A stretch of 64,000 nt of DNA from JAKFWF01 sp963732635 (GCA_963732635.1 CAVTAL010000033.1:248001-312000), one strand, 5' to 3'; numbered from the stretch's first letter, positions 28,037-37,852 are shown. The notes: generated by a model not told the origin, from the letters alone. A program made the numbers and translations.

Positions 28037-28402
28037 TTCTGCTGAGGTAGACGCACCCGGGGCGCGGGAGGTTCAAACAATTCCGATAGTCATAATCCGA
28101 TCTGCGCTCAGTAACCAGCACAAGCGAATGGCGTACTCAACGCCCAAGCACCCGCCCCGAGCCCTCCACGTCAAATAGTACCAGCAACCGTTCGAACCTT
28201 TTGCGATCAATCCACGACTGACGACCAGTGCCAGCCCTCGGCGATCGGCTGTCACCGCGCATCAACATAGAGCTGTGCCGAATGACGCCGATCAAAACAG
28301 TGTGGGGAAAGATCAGGCAAAATGCTCAGAAAGCCGAAAAAGGGTAGTTGGGAAATGCGCCAGTTGAGACATACTCGCGCCAATCTAAGGCTGGAGGTTG
28401 CA
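28037..28402. other. Divergent intergenic region, sigma factor / large secreted protein
   Basis: 366 bases with no credible gene. It must hold promoters for both flanking genes. GTTCGAAC (28190-28197) is an 8-base palindrome and the only striking short element I noticed; I cannot assign -35/-10 boxes with confidence. Confidence 0.5.
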
Positions 28403-31400
28403 ATGCACGACGTCGTAAGCTGTACCGACTCACCCACCCAGCCGAAGGTTCATTTGGCACAAACTTGGTGGCGAAACGCTCTGGCTGCTGCCACTGCGGT
28501 TGTTGCGGTGATCACGTCGGCGGGAAGTGACGCAAGCGCCCAGACCCGCAACATTATCCAGCGGGGCGATGCCGTGGTGACCGGATTTGCCGGCACCGTG
28601 GCGCCGACTGAACCACCGGCCGATGTCCATCCGCTCGACCGCACCTTTATAGACCTGAAGGGCCTCACCGCGCAGATTTTCGACCTGTCAAACCTCGGCG
28701 GCGGTCCGGCCGGACAGCTGGCCGATGCGCCAGTTAAATTCAAGGCGACAGCTGGACAGGTTGGCCACGTCTTCGGCATCGCGTTCGAGGGCGACGGCTC
28801 CAGCACGCCGCCAAACATCTTCCTTGCGGCTTCCTCAATGTACGGTCTGCAGATCGTCAAACAGGACGGCAGCGAGACGCGACGCCTCGTCAATGGCGAG
28901 GCCGGCGCGAAATTCATGGCCGGCCAATTCGGGCCTGGTCGTGGTGGACCGGGCAGCATCTACCGTGTCGACGGACGCACGGGCGAAATCAAACTATTCG
29001 CCAATGTTCAACGCGAAGGCCGCGCCAACAGCGGCCCCGGACTCGGCAATCTCGCCTATGACAACCGTAGTAAGCAACTGTTCGCCACCGACCTAGAGAC
29101 CGGCCTGATCCATCGCTTCACGATGGACGGCCGTGAGCGCGACGTGTTCGATCACGGCACCGACGGCCGCCGCCGCGCGGGTCTTGCAGCCGCGCCCTAT
29201 GACCCGGCAGGCCGGGTTGGTGTTGAGAACCCGTCATTCAACGCCGAAGACGCCACCACCTGGGGTCATGCACCGACAGAGCGCATGACCTTCGGCCTCG
29301 CAGTTCAGGGCCGCAGGCTCTACTATTCGGTGGGCGAGGGCCCCCAGATCTGGTCGGTCGGCATCGACGACGAGGGGGATTTTGGTAGCGACGCCCGCCT
29401 CGAAATCGAAGTCAAGGATACACCTGCCGGCAATGTCGTCACGGCGATCCAATTTGACGGCTCCGGCATGATGTATCTCGCCCAGCGCGGCGAATTCACA
29501 GGGTCGTACGATTACCAGTTATTCGCCAAGCCGCAGGCGTCGGTCGTGCTGCGCTACCAGTGGGACCAGGCCCAGCGCCGCTGGGCCGAAGTGCCTGAGG
29601 AATATGCCATCGGCCTGCCGCCCGAGCATCGCGGAACGGTCGGCGGCATTGCACTCAATTACGGTTACGACCGTAACGGCCGCATCAACTACGGCGCCTG
29701 CCGCCAAACACTGTGGACCACCGGAGAGCATCTGCGCGAGGGCGAGGATGTAAAGCGCGTCTCGACCGGCGGGCCGCGTGTGGTGCATGGCTTGCAGGGC
29801 AACTACAAATCGCAGGTCAGACCGGCCAATGAGCCGCCTTACGAGTCTTGGTTCGTCGACTACGACGGCCGATACGAGGACGGCGAAATCAACGGCCACA
29901 TCGGCAACGTCGCGATCTACAATGTCTGCGAAGGCGTCGAGCGTGTCGAAGCGATGGCGATTCCGGTCGTCGTCCCCGGTGAACCCGATCTGGTGTTGGA
30001 GAAGCACTGCTTCGTCACCCCCTACGGCGGTCGCGTGCGCTGCTTGATCACCGTTCGCAACGTCGGTGGCGGCATTCCGGTCGAGGACATCCTCCTGATC
30101 GAGGACACCCGCATCCTGCACGGCCCCAACGCCGGCCGACCTGTCGTCATTGCCGAGTTCCGCGAAGACAAGCCCGGCTGGATCTGCACTCCCGCCGGCG
30201 CGCCCGAGTTCAACTGCCGCCTGTCGGCTCGCGACCTCGGTCCAGGCCAGTTCCGCACCATCGAGGTATGGGTCGACACCGGCCCGATCCTGATCGGCGG
30301 CAACTATGGTTTCAACAATTGCGTGATCCTGCGCCACCCGAACGGCTCGCGACGCGCCTGCCATGAGGGCGGCACCGAGATCATCGTCGAGAAGACCGGC
30401 CCGGCGGTGTGCCAGCCCGGCGGGCTCTGCCGCTATGGCCTCACCATCCGAAACGCTGGTGACGAACCCTATGCCGGCCCGCTGCTGCTCAACGACCACA
30501 TGACGAGCGGCGGCGCGCCGTTCGTCGGCCAGATCACCTCGATCTCACAACCGCTCGGCTGCTCGCCAGAACCGACGCAGGTGCCGTTCACCTGTGCCGC
30601 CAACGTGTCACTTGCCGCCGGCGAGGCCCGCACCATCTGGATCGAAGTGCAGTTGCCGCCCGGCAAAGGTGGCTACGTCCTTGAGAATTGTTTCTGGGTC
30701 ACCGACCGCGTCATCATATCCAATGACAATCTGCGCGATCGGCTGGTTCGGCTTGTCAAGGACGACCGCAAGCGTAACCGCCACTTCATGGCTTGCGTGC
30801 GTACCCGCGTGTCATGGCCGGAGAAGCCGGTCGACGTGCCCTTCTTCGTCCCGCCCGGTGGCGGCGGGTTCCTGCCACCCGATCCTGTATGCTGGAATGG
30901 CCAGATCCCGCTGCCCGGTGGCCGATGCGCCTGCCCTGGACACACTCGCTGGGATCCCGAGCTGGGCGCTTGCCGGCAGCCGCCGCGCCAGACCTGCTAC
31001 GATCCGGTGCGCATGATGCCCAACGGCACCTGCTGCCCATGGGGCACACGCTGGAACAGCGAGACCTGGTCTTGCCGTCAGCCACCGCGCCCTACCTGCT
31101 TCGACCCCGCCCGGCGCATGCCGAACGGTGAATGTTGCCCGAGCGGTACCCGGTGGGACTGGCATTCTAAATCGTGCCAACAAAGGGTCATCGTCTGCCC
31201 GAACGACAGTCGCCCGCTGCCGAATGGCCTGTGTGGCTGCCCGACGGGAACCCGATGGGATCCGATCACCCGTTCGTGCGGCAAGCCAGGCGATCCGACC
31301 GGCGGCAAGTGTCCCGACGGTTCACCGAAGGCCTGGGGCGGTCGATGCAAGTGCCCCGAAGGCTCGGTCTGGAATATTGCGGCGCAGAGCTGTGGGCATC

Positions 31401-32032
31401 AAACCACACCACCGGTTTGCCGTGTCGGCACAGTTTGGAACCCAAGCACCAGGGCCTGTGAGCCAAAGGCGAACGTGCCAAAGTGTCCGCTCAACCAACC
31501 GGTGTACAACCCGGTGACCAAGCGGTGCGAACGCGCTGGCGGACAGCCCCAGACTTGCCCAACTGGGCAGGTTCGGGTCGGCGACAAGTGCATGCCGACG
31601 AAGGGCCCCGTCACCTGTCCGACCAATCAGCACAAGGTCGGTGACAAGTGCGTCGACAACGTCAAGCCGGGCGACTGCAAGCCAGGTTTCGTCAGAACAC
31701 CGAGCGGAGCCTGCCTGCCGAAATCGGTGACCGAACGTTGCCCAACCGGCCAAGTCAAGCAAGCCGACGGGAGCTGCAAGCCCCTGCTAAAGACTGCCGA
31801 TCCGAAGCAGCTACTGAAGAGGGTCGAGCCCAAGCAGGTTCCAAAGAAGATTGACGTCAAGCCTGTGCCGAAAAAGGTCGAGATCAAGAAGGTGCCGGTG
31901 CCCAGGAAGATTGTCACTCCCCCGAAGAAGGTAGAGAAGGCGACGCCAATCAAGCGCACCCAGCCAAACCAGGTAGCGCCGAAAAAAGCGGTGCCAAGAC
32001 GGGTGGTCGAGCCGAAGAAGAAGCTAAACTAG
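28403..32032 (+). CDS. Large secreted protein: propeller-like, DUF11-like and Cys-rich repeat regions with basic tail
   Basis: 1209 residues from ATG 28403, picked for GGAGG five bases upstream; the frame also allows 28322. The signal peptide is ALAAATAVVAVITSAGSDASAQ. Residues about 30-480 resemble a beta-propeller (IYRVDGRTGEIKLFANVQ, YDNRSKQLFATDLETG). About 530-820 holds two or three DUF11-like Ig modules (CLITVRNVGGGIPVEDILL, CRYGLTIRNAGDEPYAGPL). About 855-1120 has roughly ten Cys-rich modules of the form CPxGTRWDPxxxxC. The last 80 residues are Lys/Pro/Val repeats (VPKKVEIKKVPVP). It looks like a surface or matrix protein. Function unknown. Confidence 0.8.
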   Translation: MHDVVSCTDSPTQPKVHLAQTWWRNALAAATAVVAVITSAGSDASAQTRNIIQRGDAVVTGFAGTVAPTEPPADVHPLDRTFIDLKGLTAQIFDLSNLGGGPAGQLADAPVKFKATAGQVGHVFGIAFEGDGSSTPPNIFLAASSMYGLQIVKQDGSETRRLVNGEAGAKFMAGQFGPGRGGPGSIYRVDGRTGEIKLFANVQREGRANSGPGLGNLAYDNRSKQLFATDLETGLIHRFTMDGRERDVFDHGTDGRRRAGLAAAPYDPAGRVGVENPSFNAEDATTWGHAPTERMTFGLAVQGRRLYYSVGEGPQIWSVGIDDEGDFGSDARLEIEVKDTPAGNVVTAIQFDGSGMMYLAQRGEFTGSYDYQLFAKPQASVVLRYQWDQAQRRWAEVPEEYAIGLPPEHRGTVGGIALNYGYDRNGRINYGACRQTLWTTGEHLREGEDVKRVSTGGPRVVHGLQGNYKSQVRPANEPPYESWFVDYDGRYEDGEINGHIGNVAIYNVCEGVERVEAMAIPVVVPGEPDLVLEKHCFVTPYGGRVRCLITVRNVGGGIPVEDILLIEDTRILHGPNAGRPVVIAEFREDKPGWICTPAGAPEFNCRLSARDLGPGQFRTIEVWVDTGPILIGGNYGFNNCVILRHPNGSRRACHEGGTEIIVEKTGPAVCQPGGLCRYGLTIRNAGDEPYAGPLLLNDHMTSGGAPFVGQITSISQPLGCSPEPTQVPFTCAANVSLAAGEARTIWIEVQLPPGKGGYVLENCFWVTDRVIISNDNLRDRLVRLVKDDRKRNRHFMACVRTRVSWPEKPVDVPFFVPPGGGGFLPPDPVCWNGQIPLPGGRCACPGHTRWDPELGACRQPPRQTCYDPVRMMPNGTCCPWGTRWNSETWSCRQPPRPTCFDPARRMPNGECCPSGTRWDWHSKSCQQRVIVCPNDSRPLPNGLCGCPTGTRWDPITRSCGKPGDPTGGKCPDGSPKAWGGRCKCPEGSVWNIAAQSCGHQTTPPVCRVGTVWNPSTRACEPKANVPKCPLNQPVYNPVTKRCERAGGQPQTCPTGQVRVGDKCMPTKGPVTCPTNQHKVGDKCVDNVKPGDCKPGFVRTPSGACLPKSVTERCPTGQVKQADGSCKPLLKTADPKQLLKRVEPKQVPKKIDVKPVPKKVEIKKVPVPRKIVTPPKKVEKATPIKRTQPNQVAPKKAVPRRVVEPKKKLN

Positions 32033-32063
32033 CTGGCCCACCAACTTTTGATTGCCAACAGCA

Positions 32064-32087
32064 GGCAGGCGGAGCGATCCGCCTGCC
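32064..32087 (+). terminator. Rho-independent-like terminator after the large secreted protein gene
   Basis: GGCAGGCGGA and TCCGCCTGCC form a perfect 10-bp stem with a GCGA loop, followed by TTGTTCGTTT. It is 31 bases past the stop codon. Confidence 0.75.
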
Positions 32088-32198
32088 TTGTTCGTTTCGG
32101 GCATCTGCTTCGCGCCAACGAGGGTCTGGTCAGAACCGCGCTTCAATGTAAAGTCGCGCGAACTTCAAACAGTGATGGACAAAAAAGGGAGGTTTCTC

Positions 32199-32954
32199 AT
32201 GGCCCAGAACAAGGTTGCGGTGATCACCGGCGCCGGCTCAGGCATCGGCCGTTCATCGGCACTGGCATTGCAGGCCGATGGCTTCGACGTCGTTGTCGCC
32301 GGCCGCCGCGCGGCTGAGCTTGAAGGCACGGTCGCACTCGCGAAGAAAGGCGGTGGCCGCATGCTCGCCGTGCCGACCGACGTCACCAAACCCGAGCAGG
32401 TGGTGGCGCTGTTCGCCAAAACCAAGGAGGCCTTCGGTCGCCTCGACGTGCTGTTCAACAACGCCGGCATGGGCCTGCCCGCCGGTCCGATGGAGGACAT
32501 CCCGCTCGACAAGTGGAAGCAGGTCGTCGACCTCAACCTCACCGCCTGCTTCCAGTGCGCCCAGGAAGCGATCAAGATCATGAAATCGCAATCGCCAAAG
32601 GGCGGCCGGATCATCAACAACGGTTCGATCTCGGCGCATGCGCCTCGGCCGATGTCGGTCGCCTACACCGCGACCAAGCACGCCATCACCGGCCTGACCA
32701 AGTGCATCTCACTCGACGGTCGCATTAACGACATCGCCTGCAGCCAACTCGACGTTGGCAATGCCGACACCAACATGGGCGGCCGCATGAAGGCAGGCGT
32801 GCCGCAGGCCAACGGCCAGATTGCTCCCGAGGCCGTGATGGACGTCGAGCATGTCGGTAGCGCGGTACGCTACATGGCGAGTCTGCCGCTCGATGCCAAT
32901 GTCCAGTTCATGACCATTATGGCAACCAAGATGCCGTTCGTCGGCCGCGGTTGA
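32199..32954 (+). CDS. SDR-family oxidoreductase
   Basis: 251 residues from ATG 32199 with GGGAGG upstream; the open frame begins earlier at 32052. NAD(P)-binding motif GAGSGIG is at 11-17, NNAGMG at about 88-93, and the active site is S143/S145 with Y156 and K160 (YTATK). The segment SQLDVGNADTNM replaces the usual PG motif after the active site, as in a subgroup of uncharacterised bacterial SDRs. Convergent with the PfkB kinase, whose stop is 7 bases away. Confidence 0.85.
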   Translation: MAQNKVAVITGAGSGIGRSSALALQADGFDVVVAGRRAAELEGTVALAKKGGGRMLAVPTDVTKPEQVVALFAKTKEAFGRLDVLFNNAGMGLPAGPMEDIPLDKWKQVVDLNLTACFQCAQEAIKIMKSQSPKGGRIINNGSISAHAPRPMSVAYTATKHAITGLTKCISLDGRINDIACSQLDVGNADTNMGGRMKAGVPQANGQIAPEAVMDVEHVGSAVRYMASLPLDANVQFMTIMATKMPFVGRG

Positions 32955-32961
32955 GCACCGC

Positions 32962-34107
32962 CTAGCCCCAAGTCTGTATGCGCAGCGCTTTGCGCGCTTC
33001 CCCCACCCGCTCGGCAATGGCTGAGCGGGTGAGAAGCCCGGATTGCGTGTCAACGACACCGACCACCGACGCCGCGTTGACGGTTGCGCCGACCATCGCG
33101 TCGGCAATCGATGTGCCTGACGCGAGACCGGCTGCAAGCGTCGCGGCGAAAGCGTCGCCCGCTCCAGCGGTGCCAGCCACCTCGACTGGCAGTGACGGGC
33201 AATAAACCAGCTTACCGCCTCCCGACACATAGGCCCCCTTCGAGCCATCGGTAATGGCGATGAAAGCCGGGCCTTGCTGATGCAGCAAGGACATGAACGC
33301 CGGCAAGGTCAGATCCGCCCCGCCGCCACCGATGCCGCTTCTCAAAAGCGGTGGCAGATCGACCGCCGGTGGCACCAATGGGCACGACAACTCGACCATA
33401 CGGCCGGCGTTTCCAGCCTGAGCGATCAGACCAGGCAGCAGGCCCGCCGCCTCAATCTTGTTGATGGTTAACAGATCCAGCGCCCCGATCACCCCGAGAA
33501 AGGCTTCGCGCCGCGACGACAATTGACGGATGCCCGGATTGGTTGCGACGAATGCCCCTGCCGACTTAGCCTGCCGGATTATGCCAGGAAAGCAATCGGC
33601 GGAGTCGTTGCTCAGGCCCGACACGAACACAAGGCTTGCGCCCACAAACGCATCGGCCGGGATGTTGGCCGTCGTCAGCCGGGTGTTGGCTCCGCGGAAC
33701 GTGAAGATCGACGGATTACGATCATGCGCCGAAATCATCACGGCAACGCCGGTTGCGAAGTTGTCCGACCGGCACACAAGCCGCTCGTCGAGGCCCTCGG
33801 CCGCAAACGTCTCCAGTACCTTGGTGGCGTTGAGATCGCGACCGAGCTTTACCAGCGGCGCGACCGCGAAACCTTGCCGCGCCAACGCAACACCGGTATT
33901 GATCGCACCACCACCGGTGTGGATAGATATGCTGTCGGCTTCGATCTTTCGACCGGGCTCCAGCAGCAGGAACGAGGCGGCGGTATTCTGCAACGTCAGC
34001 CGCTCGATGTCCTTGTTCGCGACAACCGCGATGATATCCACTACCGCCGAGCCAACGGTGACCGCGCGAGGCTTGCCGGCCGTAGCCTTGCTATCAGTCA
34101 TGTTCAT
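32962..34107 (-). CDS. PfkB-family carbohydrate kinase
   Basis: 381 residues of ribokinase fold. Near the N-terminus VGSAVVDII and HTGGGAINTGVALARQG form the sugar-binding part. The C-terminal signature GTAGAGDAFAATLAAGL (312-328) includes the catalytic base D318. It phosphorylates a sugar or nucleoside; the substrate cannot be told. An insert around residues 235-265 (VDLPPLLRSGIGGGGADL) lengthens the protein over the usual 310-330. It follows the D-amino acid dehydrogenase by 6 bases on the same strand, so the two are cotranscribed. Confidence 0.85.
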   Translation of the reverse strand: MNMTDSKATAGKPRAVTVGSAVVDIIAVVANKDIERLTLQNTAASFLLLEPGRKIEADSISIHTGGGAINTGVALARQGFAVAPLVKLGRDLNATKVLETFAAEGLDERLVCRSDNFATGVAVMISAHDRNPSIFTFRGANTRLTTANIPADAFVGASLVFVSGLSNDSADCFPGIIRQAKSAGAFVATNPGIRQLSSRREAFLGVIGALDLLTINKIEAAGLLPGLIAQAGNAGRMVELSCPLVPPAVDLPPLLRSGIGGGGADLTLPAFMSLLHQQGPAFIAITDGSKGAYVSGGGKLVYCPSLPVEVAGTAGAGDAFAATLAAGLASGTSIADAMVGATVNAASVVGVVDTQSGLLTRSAIAERVGEARKALRIQTWG

Positions 34108-34113
34108 CGGTCC

Positions 34114-35382
34114 TCAGAAGCGCGAGATCGAATAGGGTGCGAGATCGATTTCCGGCGTCGTGCCGCGCACGAGTTGCGCGACCAGCCGGCCAGTCAGTGG
34201 CCCAAGCGTCAGCCCCAGATGCTGATGTCCGAAGGCATAGATCACCTGCGAGGCCTTCGGACTGCGGCCGATGACGGGCAATGAATCCGGCGTCGATGGC
34301 CGCCGTCCCATCCATTCGCGCGTCACCTTGTCCGACAGTCCAGGCAGCACCGCGCGCGCTTTCGGTAGCAGCTTATAGATGCGCGAGAAGTCCGGCGCCG
34401 CGTCGACGCCGGCGAATTCCTCGCCACTCGTCATGCGGATGCCATCCTGCATCGGTGCCAACACGAACTTGTCCTCCGGCAGACAGACCGGACGGCGCAA
34501 CTCGCGCGCAGCGCCCGGATCAAGATTGAGATGATAACCGCGCTCGGTATCGAGGATGACGCGATCACCGACCTGCTCGGCCAGCATCTTTGACCAGGCA
34601 CCCGCTGCAACCACGACGGTGTCGAACTCGCGGATGCCGAGTTCGGACCGAATGCGCACGCGCCCATCGCCCAGCGGCTCGATTTGGCGCACCTGCTCCG
34701 GCAGCCACACGCCGCCATTGGCAAAGAAGTGGGTGGCATAGGCGTCTATCAGTTTCTTGGGCAGCGTACAAAACGCGCTATCGCCGTGGAACAGGCCGCG
34801 CACGAACATCCGTGCGAGGCCCGGCTCCAGCTGACCGATCTCGTCCGGTGACAGCACTTCGTACTTGATGCCGTGGTCATCCATCAGCCGCCGGCCCAGC
34901 GCGCTGCCTGCAAAGCCCTTTTCGGTCTTATAGACCTTGAGCCAGCCGACCGGCCGCACGATGTCACCAGCGCCGGTAAGCGCGATCAACTGCTTGTGCG
35001 CATCGAGCGCCCGCGTGACGAGAGGATGAAGGCTGGCCGCCGCGTGCTCGACGTTCGGCATGCGGCTTTCCAGCAGGAAGCGGACGAGCCACGGCGCCAG
35101 CTTCGGCAAGTAGCTCCACCGCACCCTGACCGCACTTGCGCTGTCGAACAGATACTGCGGAATGTCCTTCAAAACACCTGGCGTGCTGGTCGGCTCGATG
35201 GCACCGGTGACGAGCGCGCCAGCGTTGCCATAGGAAGTCGCCGTGCCGGGACTGCGCGCATCGATCACCATCACCCGATGGCCGTCATTTTGCAGGTGCA
35301 CGGCCGCACTCATGCCGACAATGCCGCTGCCGATGACGGCAATCGAGCGGGGCGGGATCGCCGCCTGGGTGTGGTCATTCAT
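34114..35382 (-). CDS. dadA: FAD-dependent D-amino acid dehydrogenase (DadA-like)
   Basis: 422 residues. The FAD-binding GxGxxG is IAVIGSGIVGMSAA (14-27), then VIDARSPGTATSYGNAGAL, typical of DadA. Conserved C-terminal motifs WMGRRPSTPDSLPVIG and HQHLGLTLGPLTG complete the fold. The family oxidises D-amino acids to 2-oxo acids and passes electrons to the membrane chain. The neighbouring sugar kinase in the same operon is not a usual partner, so the true substrate may differ, for example another secondary amine. Confidence 0.8.
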   Translation of the reverse strand: MNDHTQAAIPPRSIAVIGSGIVGMSAAVHLQNDGHRVMVIDARSPGTATSYGNAGALVTGAIEPTSTPGVLKDIPQYLFDSASAVRVRWSYLPKLAPWLVRFLLESRMPNVEHAAASLHPLVTRALDAHKQLIALTGAGDIVRPVGWLKVYKTEKGFAGSALGRRLMDDHGIKYEVLSPDEIGQLEPGLARMFVRGLFHGDSAFCTLPKKLIDAYATHFFANGGVWLPEQVRQIEPLGDGRVRIRSELGIREFDTVVVAAGAWSKMLAEQVGDRVILDTERGYHLNLDPGAARELRRPVCLPEDKFVLAPMQDGIRMTSGEEFAGVDAAPDFSRIYKLLPKARAVLPGLSDKVTREWMGRRPSTPDSLPVIGRSPKASQVIYAFGHQHLGLTLGPLTGRLVAQLVRGTTPEIDLAPYSISRF

Positions 35383-35719
35383 GCTTCAAATCAACTCATG
35401 GAAATTTTCGGGCCGTCAAAGCCTAGAAGTTCCCTCCGGCATTTTGCAAGCATGACAGTCACATTCACGAATGATCAGTGCGCATGGGTGCTGGCGATGC
35501 CGCAGGACGCGGCATCGTCTGCCGGATATCAGGTAATGGGCGCGTGACGCGGCCAGCCCAGCGACACACGGTCAGGATTAGGGCTTGCCACCCACAACCT
35601 TGTGGACATTGTCCCACCGGTACGGCTAGCGTCCGGCCAATGCCGGCCGTGTTCTTCAAATGCCTCGCCTGAGAAGGCATTGGAGCACGGTCGCTGACAA
35701 CGGGGCCTGGGGAAGCCGC
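35383..35719. other. Divergent intergenic region, dadA-like / tctB
   Basis: 337 bases with no supported gene. It should carry the promoters of the dadA-like operon (minus) and of the tctBA pair (plus). I see no clear operator. Confidence 0.5.
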
Positions 35720-36250
35720 ATGCCAAGTAACAATTCGAAGTTCGAGGACGGCACGCGCCCGTCGGGGCTCGTCAAATCGCCCGATGCGCTGGCGGCTGGG
35801 CTGTTTCTGCTCGGCATTGCCGCAATTGGCTTTTTCGGTACGTCGTCGATTTCAGTCGGGACTGTTGCCGAGTTCGGCGCCGGCATGGTGCCGCGCGCGG
35901 TCACTGTACTTCTCGGTGTTTGCGGCGCCCTTTTGATCGGGATGGGGTTCACCGTTCCGGGGGCCCGGCTCGAACGTTGGTCGATGCGCGGCCTAATCTG
36001 CGTCCTCGGCTCCGTAATCGCGTTCGGCCTTACCATTCGCGGTTTCAATTTCGGCGCCTTCAAACTGCCAACGCTGGGGCTGGTCGTGGCCGGGCCACTG
36101 GCGGTGTCGCTCGCCTCGCTCGCCGACCCCGACACCCGGCCGCGCGAAATTGCAATTTTCGCCTTTGGCCTGACCGCCTTGTGCGTGCTGATGTTCCGTT
36201 TCATCCTGCGGCTGCCGATCCCGATCGCGCCGTGGCTCGTCGGCTATTGA
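35720..36250 (+). CDS. tctB: Tripartite tricarboxylate transporter small subunit TctB
   Basis: 176 residues from ATG 35720 (GGGGAAG upstream). Four membrane segments are visible, e.g. LFLLGIAAIGFFG and GLICVLGSVIAFGL, with the DUF1468 start KSPDALAAGLFLL and the conserved GTVAEFGAGMVPR. TctB is the small integral membrane subunit of a sodium- or proton-coupled carboxylate importer. TctA follows after 15 bases. No TctC binding protein is adjacent. Confidence 0.85.
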   Translation: MPSNNSKFEDGTRPSGLVKSPDALAAGLFLLGIAAIGFFGTSSISVGTVAEFGAGMVPRAVTVLLGVCGALLIGMGFTVPGARLERWSMRGLICVLGSVIAFGLTIRGFNFGAFKLPTLGLVVAGPLAVSLASLADPDTRPREIAIFAFGLTALCVLMFRFILRLPIPIAPWLVGY

Positions 36251-36265
36251 TGAGGGGCCAACGCG

Positions 36266-37813
36266 ATGATGGATCTTTACGCAAATCTGGCGCTCGGCTT
36301 CCACACTGTCTGGAAGGTCGCCTGGATTCCACTGGCATCGGTTGGCCTGTGGATACCAGTGCCGATTAACCTGATCTTGTGCTTCGTCGGTTGCCTCGTC
36401 GGCACCTTGATCGGCGTGCTGCCGGGTGTGGGGCCGATCGCGACCATTGCGATGTTGCTGCCATTGACCTACGGCCTTGAGCCGGTGGGCGCGCTGATCA
36501 TGTTGGCCGGAATCTACTACGGTGCCCAGTACGGCGGCTCGACGACCGCGATCCTGGTCAATATTCCGGGCGAAGCGACGAGCGTCGTCACCGTGCTCGA
36601 CGGTTTTCAGATGGCCAGGCAAGGCCGCGCCGGCGTTGCCCTCGGTATCGCCGCCATCGGATCGTTCATCGCCGGCAGCGTCGCCACGTTGATTATCGCT
36701 GGGCTCGCGCTGCCGCTGACGCGCATGGCGCTGCTGTTCGGGCCGGCGGAATATTTCTCGCTGATGGTGCTGGGCCTGATGTTTGCCGTCGTCCTGGCGC
36801 GCGGTTCGGTTCTGAAAGCAATCGCCATGATCCTGGTCGGCGTGTTGTTGTCGACCATTGGCGCCGATCTCGAAACCGGCGAGGAGCGTCTCACTTTCGG
36901 CTTCCCCGAAATCTCCGATGGTCTTGATTTCGCGGTGATCGCGATGGGCGTCTTCGGCTTCGCCGAGATCATCAAAAACCTGGAAAACCCGGAGACCCGC
37001 GACGTCGTTCATGCTGTCATCGGACGCCTGCTGCCGAACCGCGCCGACATGCGCGCATCGGCGATGCCGATCGCCCGCGGCACGCTGATCGGCTCGATCC
37101 TCGGCCTGCTGCCGGGCAACGGCGCCGTACTCGGCCCCTTCGCCTCCTACACCGTCGAGAAGAAGATCGCGAAGGACCCATCGCGCTTCGGCCGCGGTGC
37201 CATCGAGGGAGTGGCTGGTCCGGAGGCCGCCAACAACGCTGGCGCGCAGACCGCCTTCATTCCATTGCTGACACTTGGCATCCCGCCCAATGCGGTGATG
37301 GCACTGATGGTTGGCGCCATGACCATTCACGGCATTACGCCCGGCCCGCAGATCATCGTCAAGAAACCCGATCTGTTCTGGGGCATGATTGCTTCGATGT
37401 GGATCGGCAATCTGATGCTGCTGGTCATCAATCTGCCGCTGATCGGCGTATGGGTCCGCCTGCTGAAGGTGCCCTATCGGTTGATGTTCCCGGCCATCGT
37501 GCTGTTCTGCTGCATCGGCATCTATTCGGTGCAGAACTCTTCTGCCGACGTGCTGCTGGTCGCCGCCTTTGGCCTGTTCGGCTACACGATCCTGAAATTC
37601 GGCTTCGAGCCGGCGCCGATGCTGCTCGGATTCGTGCTGGGTCGACTGATGGAGGAGAAGGTCCGTCAGGCGCTGCGGATCTCGCGCGGCAGTTTCATGA
37701 CCTTCCTTGACCGACCATTGTCGGCGGCATTGCTGGGGCTCGCTGTCTTGCTGATCGTGGTGGCGGCGTTGCCGACCATCCGCCGCAGCCGCGATACTGT
37801 CTTCACCGAATAG
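36266..37813 (+). CDS. tctA: Tripartite tricarboxylate transporter permease TctA
   Basis: 515 residues, the usual TctA size (about 500), with about 11-12 membrane segments. Hallmarks: GVLPGVGPIATIAMLLPLTY near residues 50-70, YYGAQYGGSTTAILVNIPGE, and the second half repeat SILGLLPGNGAVLGPFASY and GPEAANNAGAQTAFIPLLTL. It forms the translocation channel for citrate-like or other carboxylates delivered by a TctC-type periplasmic protein that must be encoded elsewhere. Confidence 0.92.
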   Translation: MMDLYANLALGFHTVWKVAWIPLASVGLWIPVPINLILCFVGCLVGTLIGVLPGVGPIATIAMLLPLTYGLEPVGALIMLAGIYYGAQYGGSTTAILVNIPGEATSVVTVLDGFQMARQGRAGVALGIAAIGSFIAGSVATLIIAGLALPLTRMALLFGPAEYFSLMVLGLMFAVVLARGSVLKAIAMILVGVLLSTIGADLETGEERLTFGFPEISDGLDFAVIAMGVFGFAEIIKNLENPETRDVVHAVIGRLLPNRADMRASAMPIARGTLIGSILGLLPGNGAVLGPFASYTVEKKIAKDPSRFGRGAIEGVAGPEAANNAGAQTAFIPLLTLGIPPNAVMALMVGAMTIHGITPGPQIIVKKPDLFWGMIASMWIGNLMLLVINLPLIGVWVRLLKVPYRLMFPAIVLFCCIGIYSVQNSSADVLLVAAFGLFGYTILKFGFEPAPMLLGFVLGRLMEEKVRQALRISRGSFMTFLDRPLSAALLGLAVLLIVVAALPTIRRSRDTVFTE

Positions 37814-37826
37814 CGAAATAGAAAGA

Positions 37827-37852
37827 GGGGCCGTGACTTGCGTCACGGCCCC
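37827..37852. terminator. Bidirectional terminator between tctA and the Sel1 gene
   Basis: GGGGCCGTGAC and GTCACGGCCCC form a perfect 11-bp stem with a TTGC loop. It lies 14 bases past tctA and 27 bases from the end of the convergent gene, so it can serve both. Confidence 0.8.

Noticed and set aside
29519..30499. 326-codon minus-strand frame inside the large secreted protein gene
   Set aside because: Shadow of the DUF11-like region; no ribosome site or recognisable domain.
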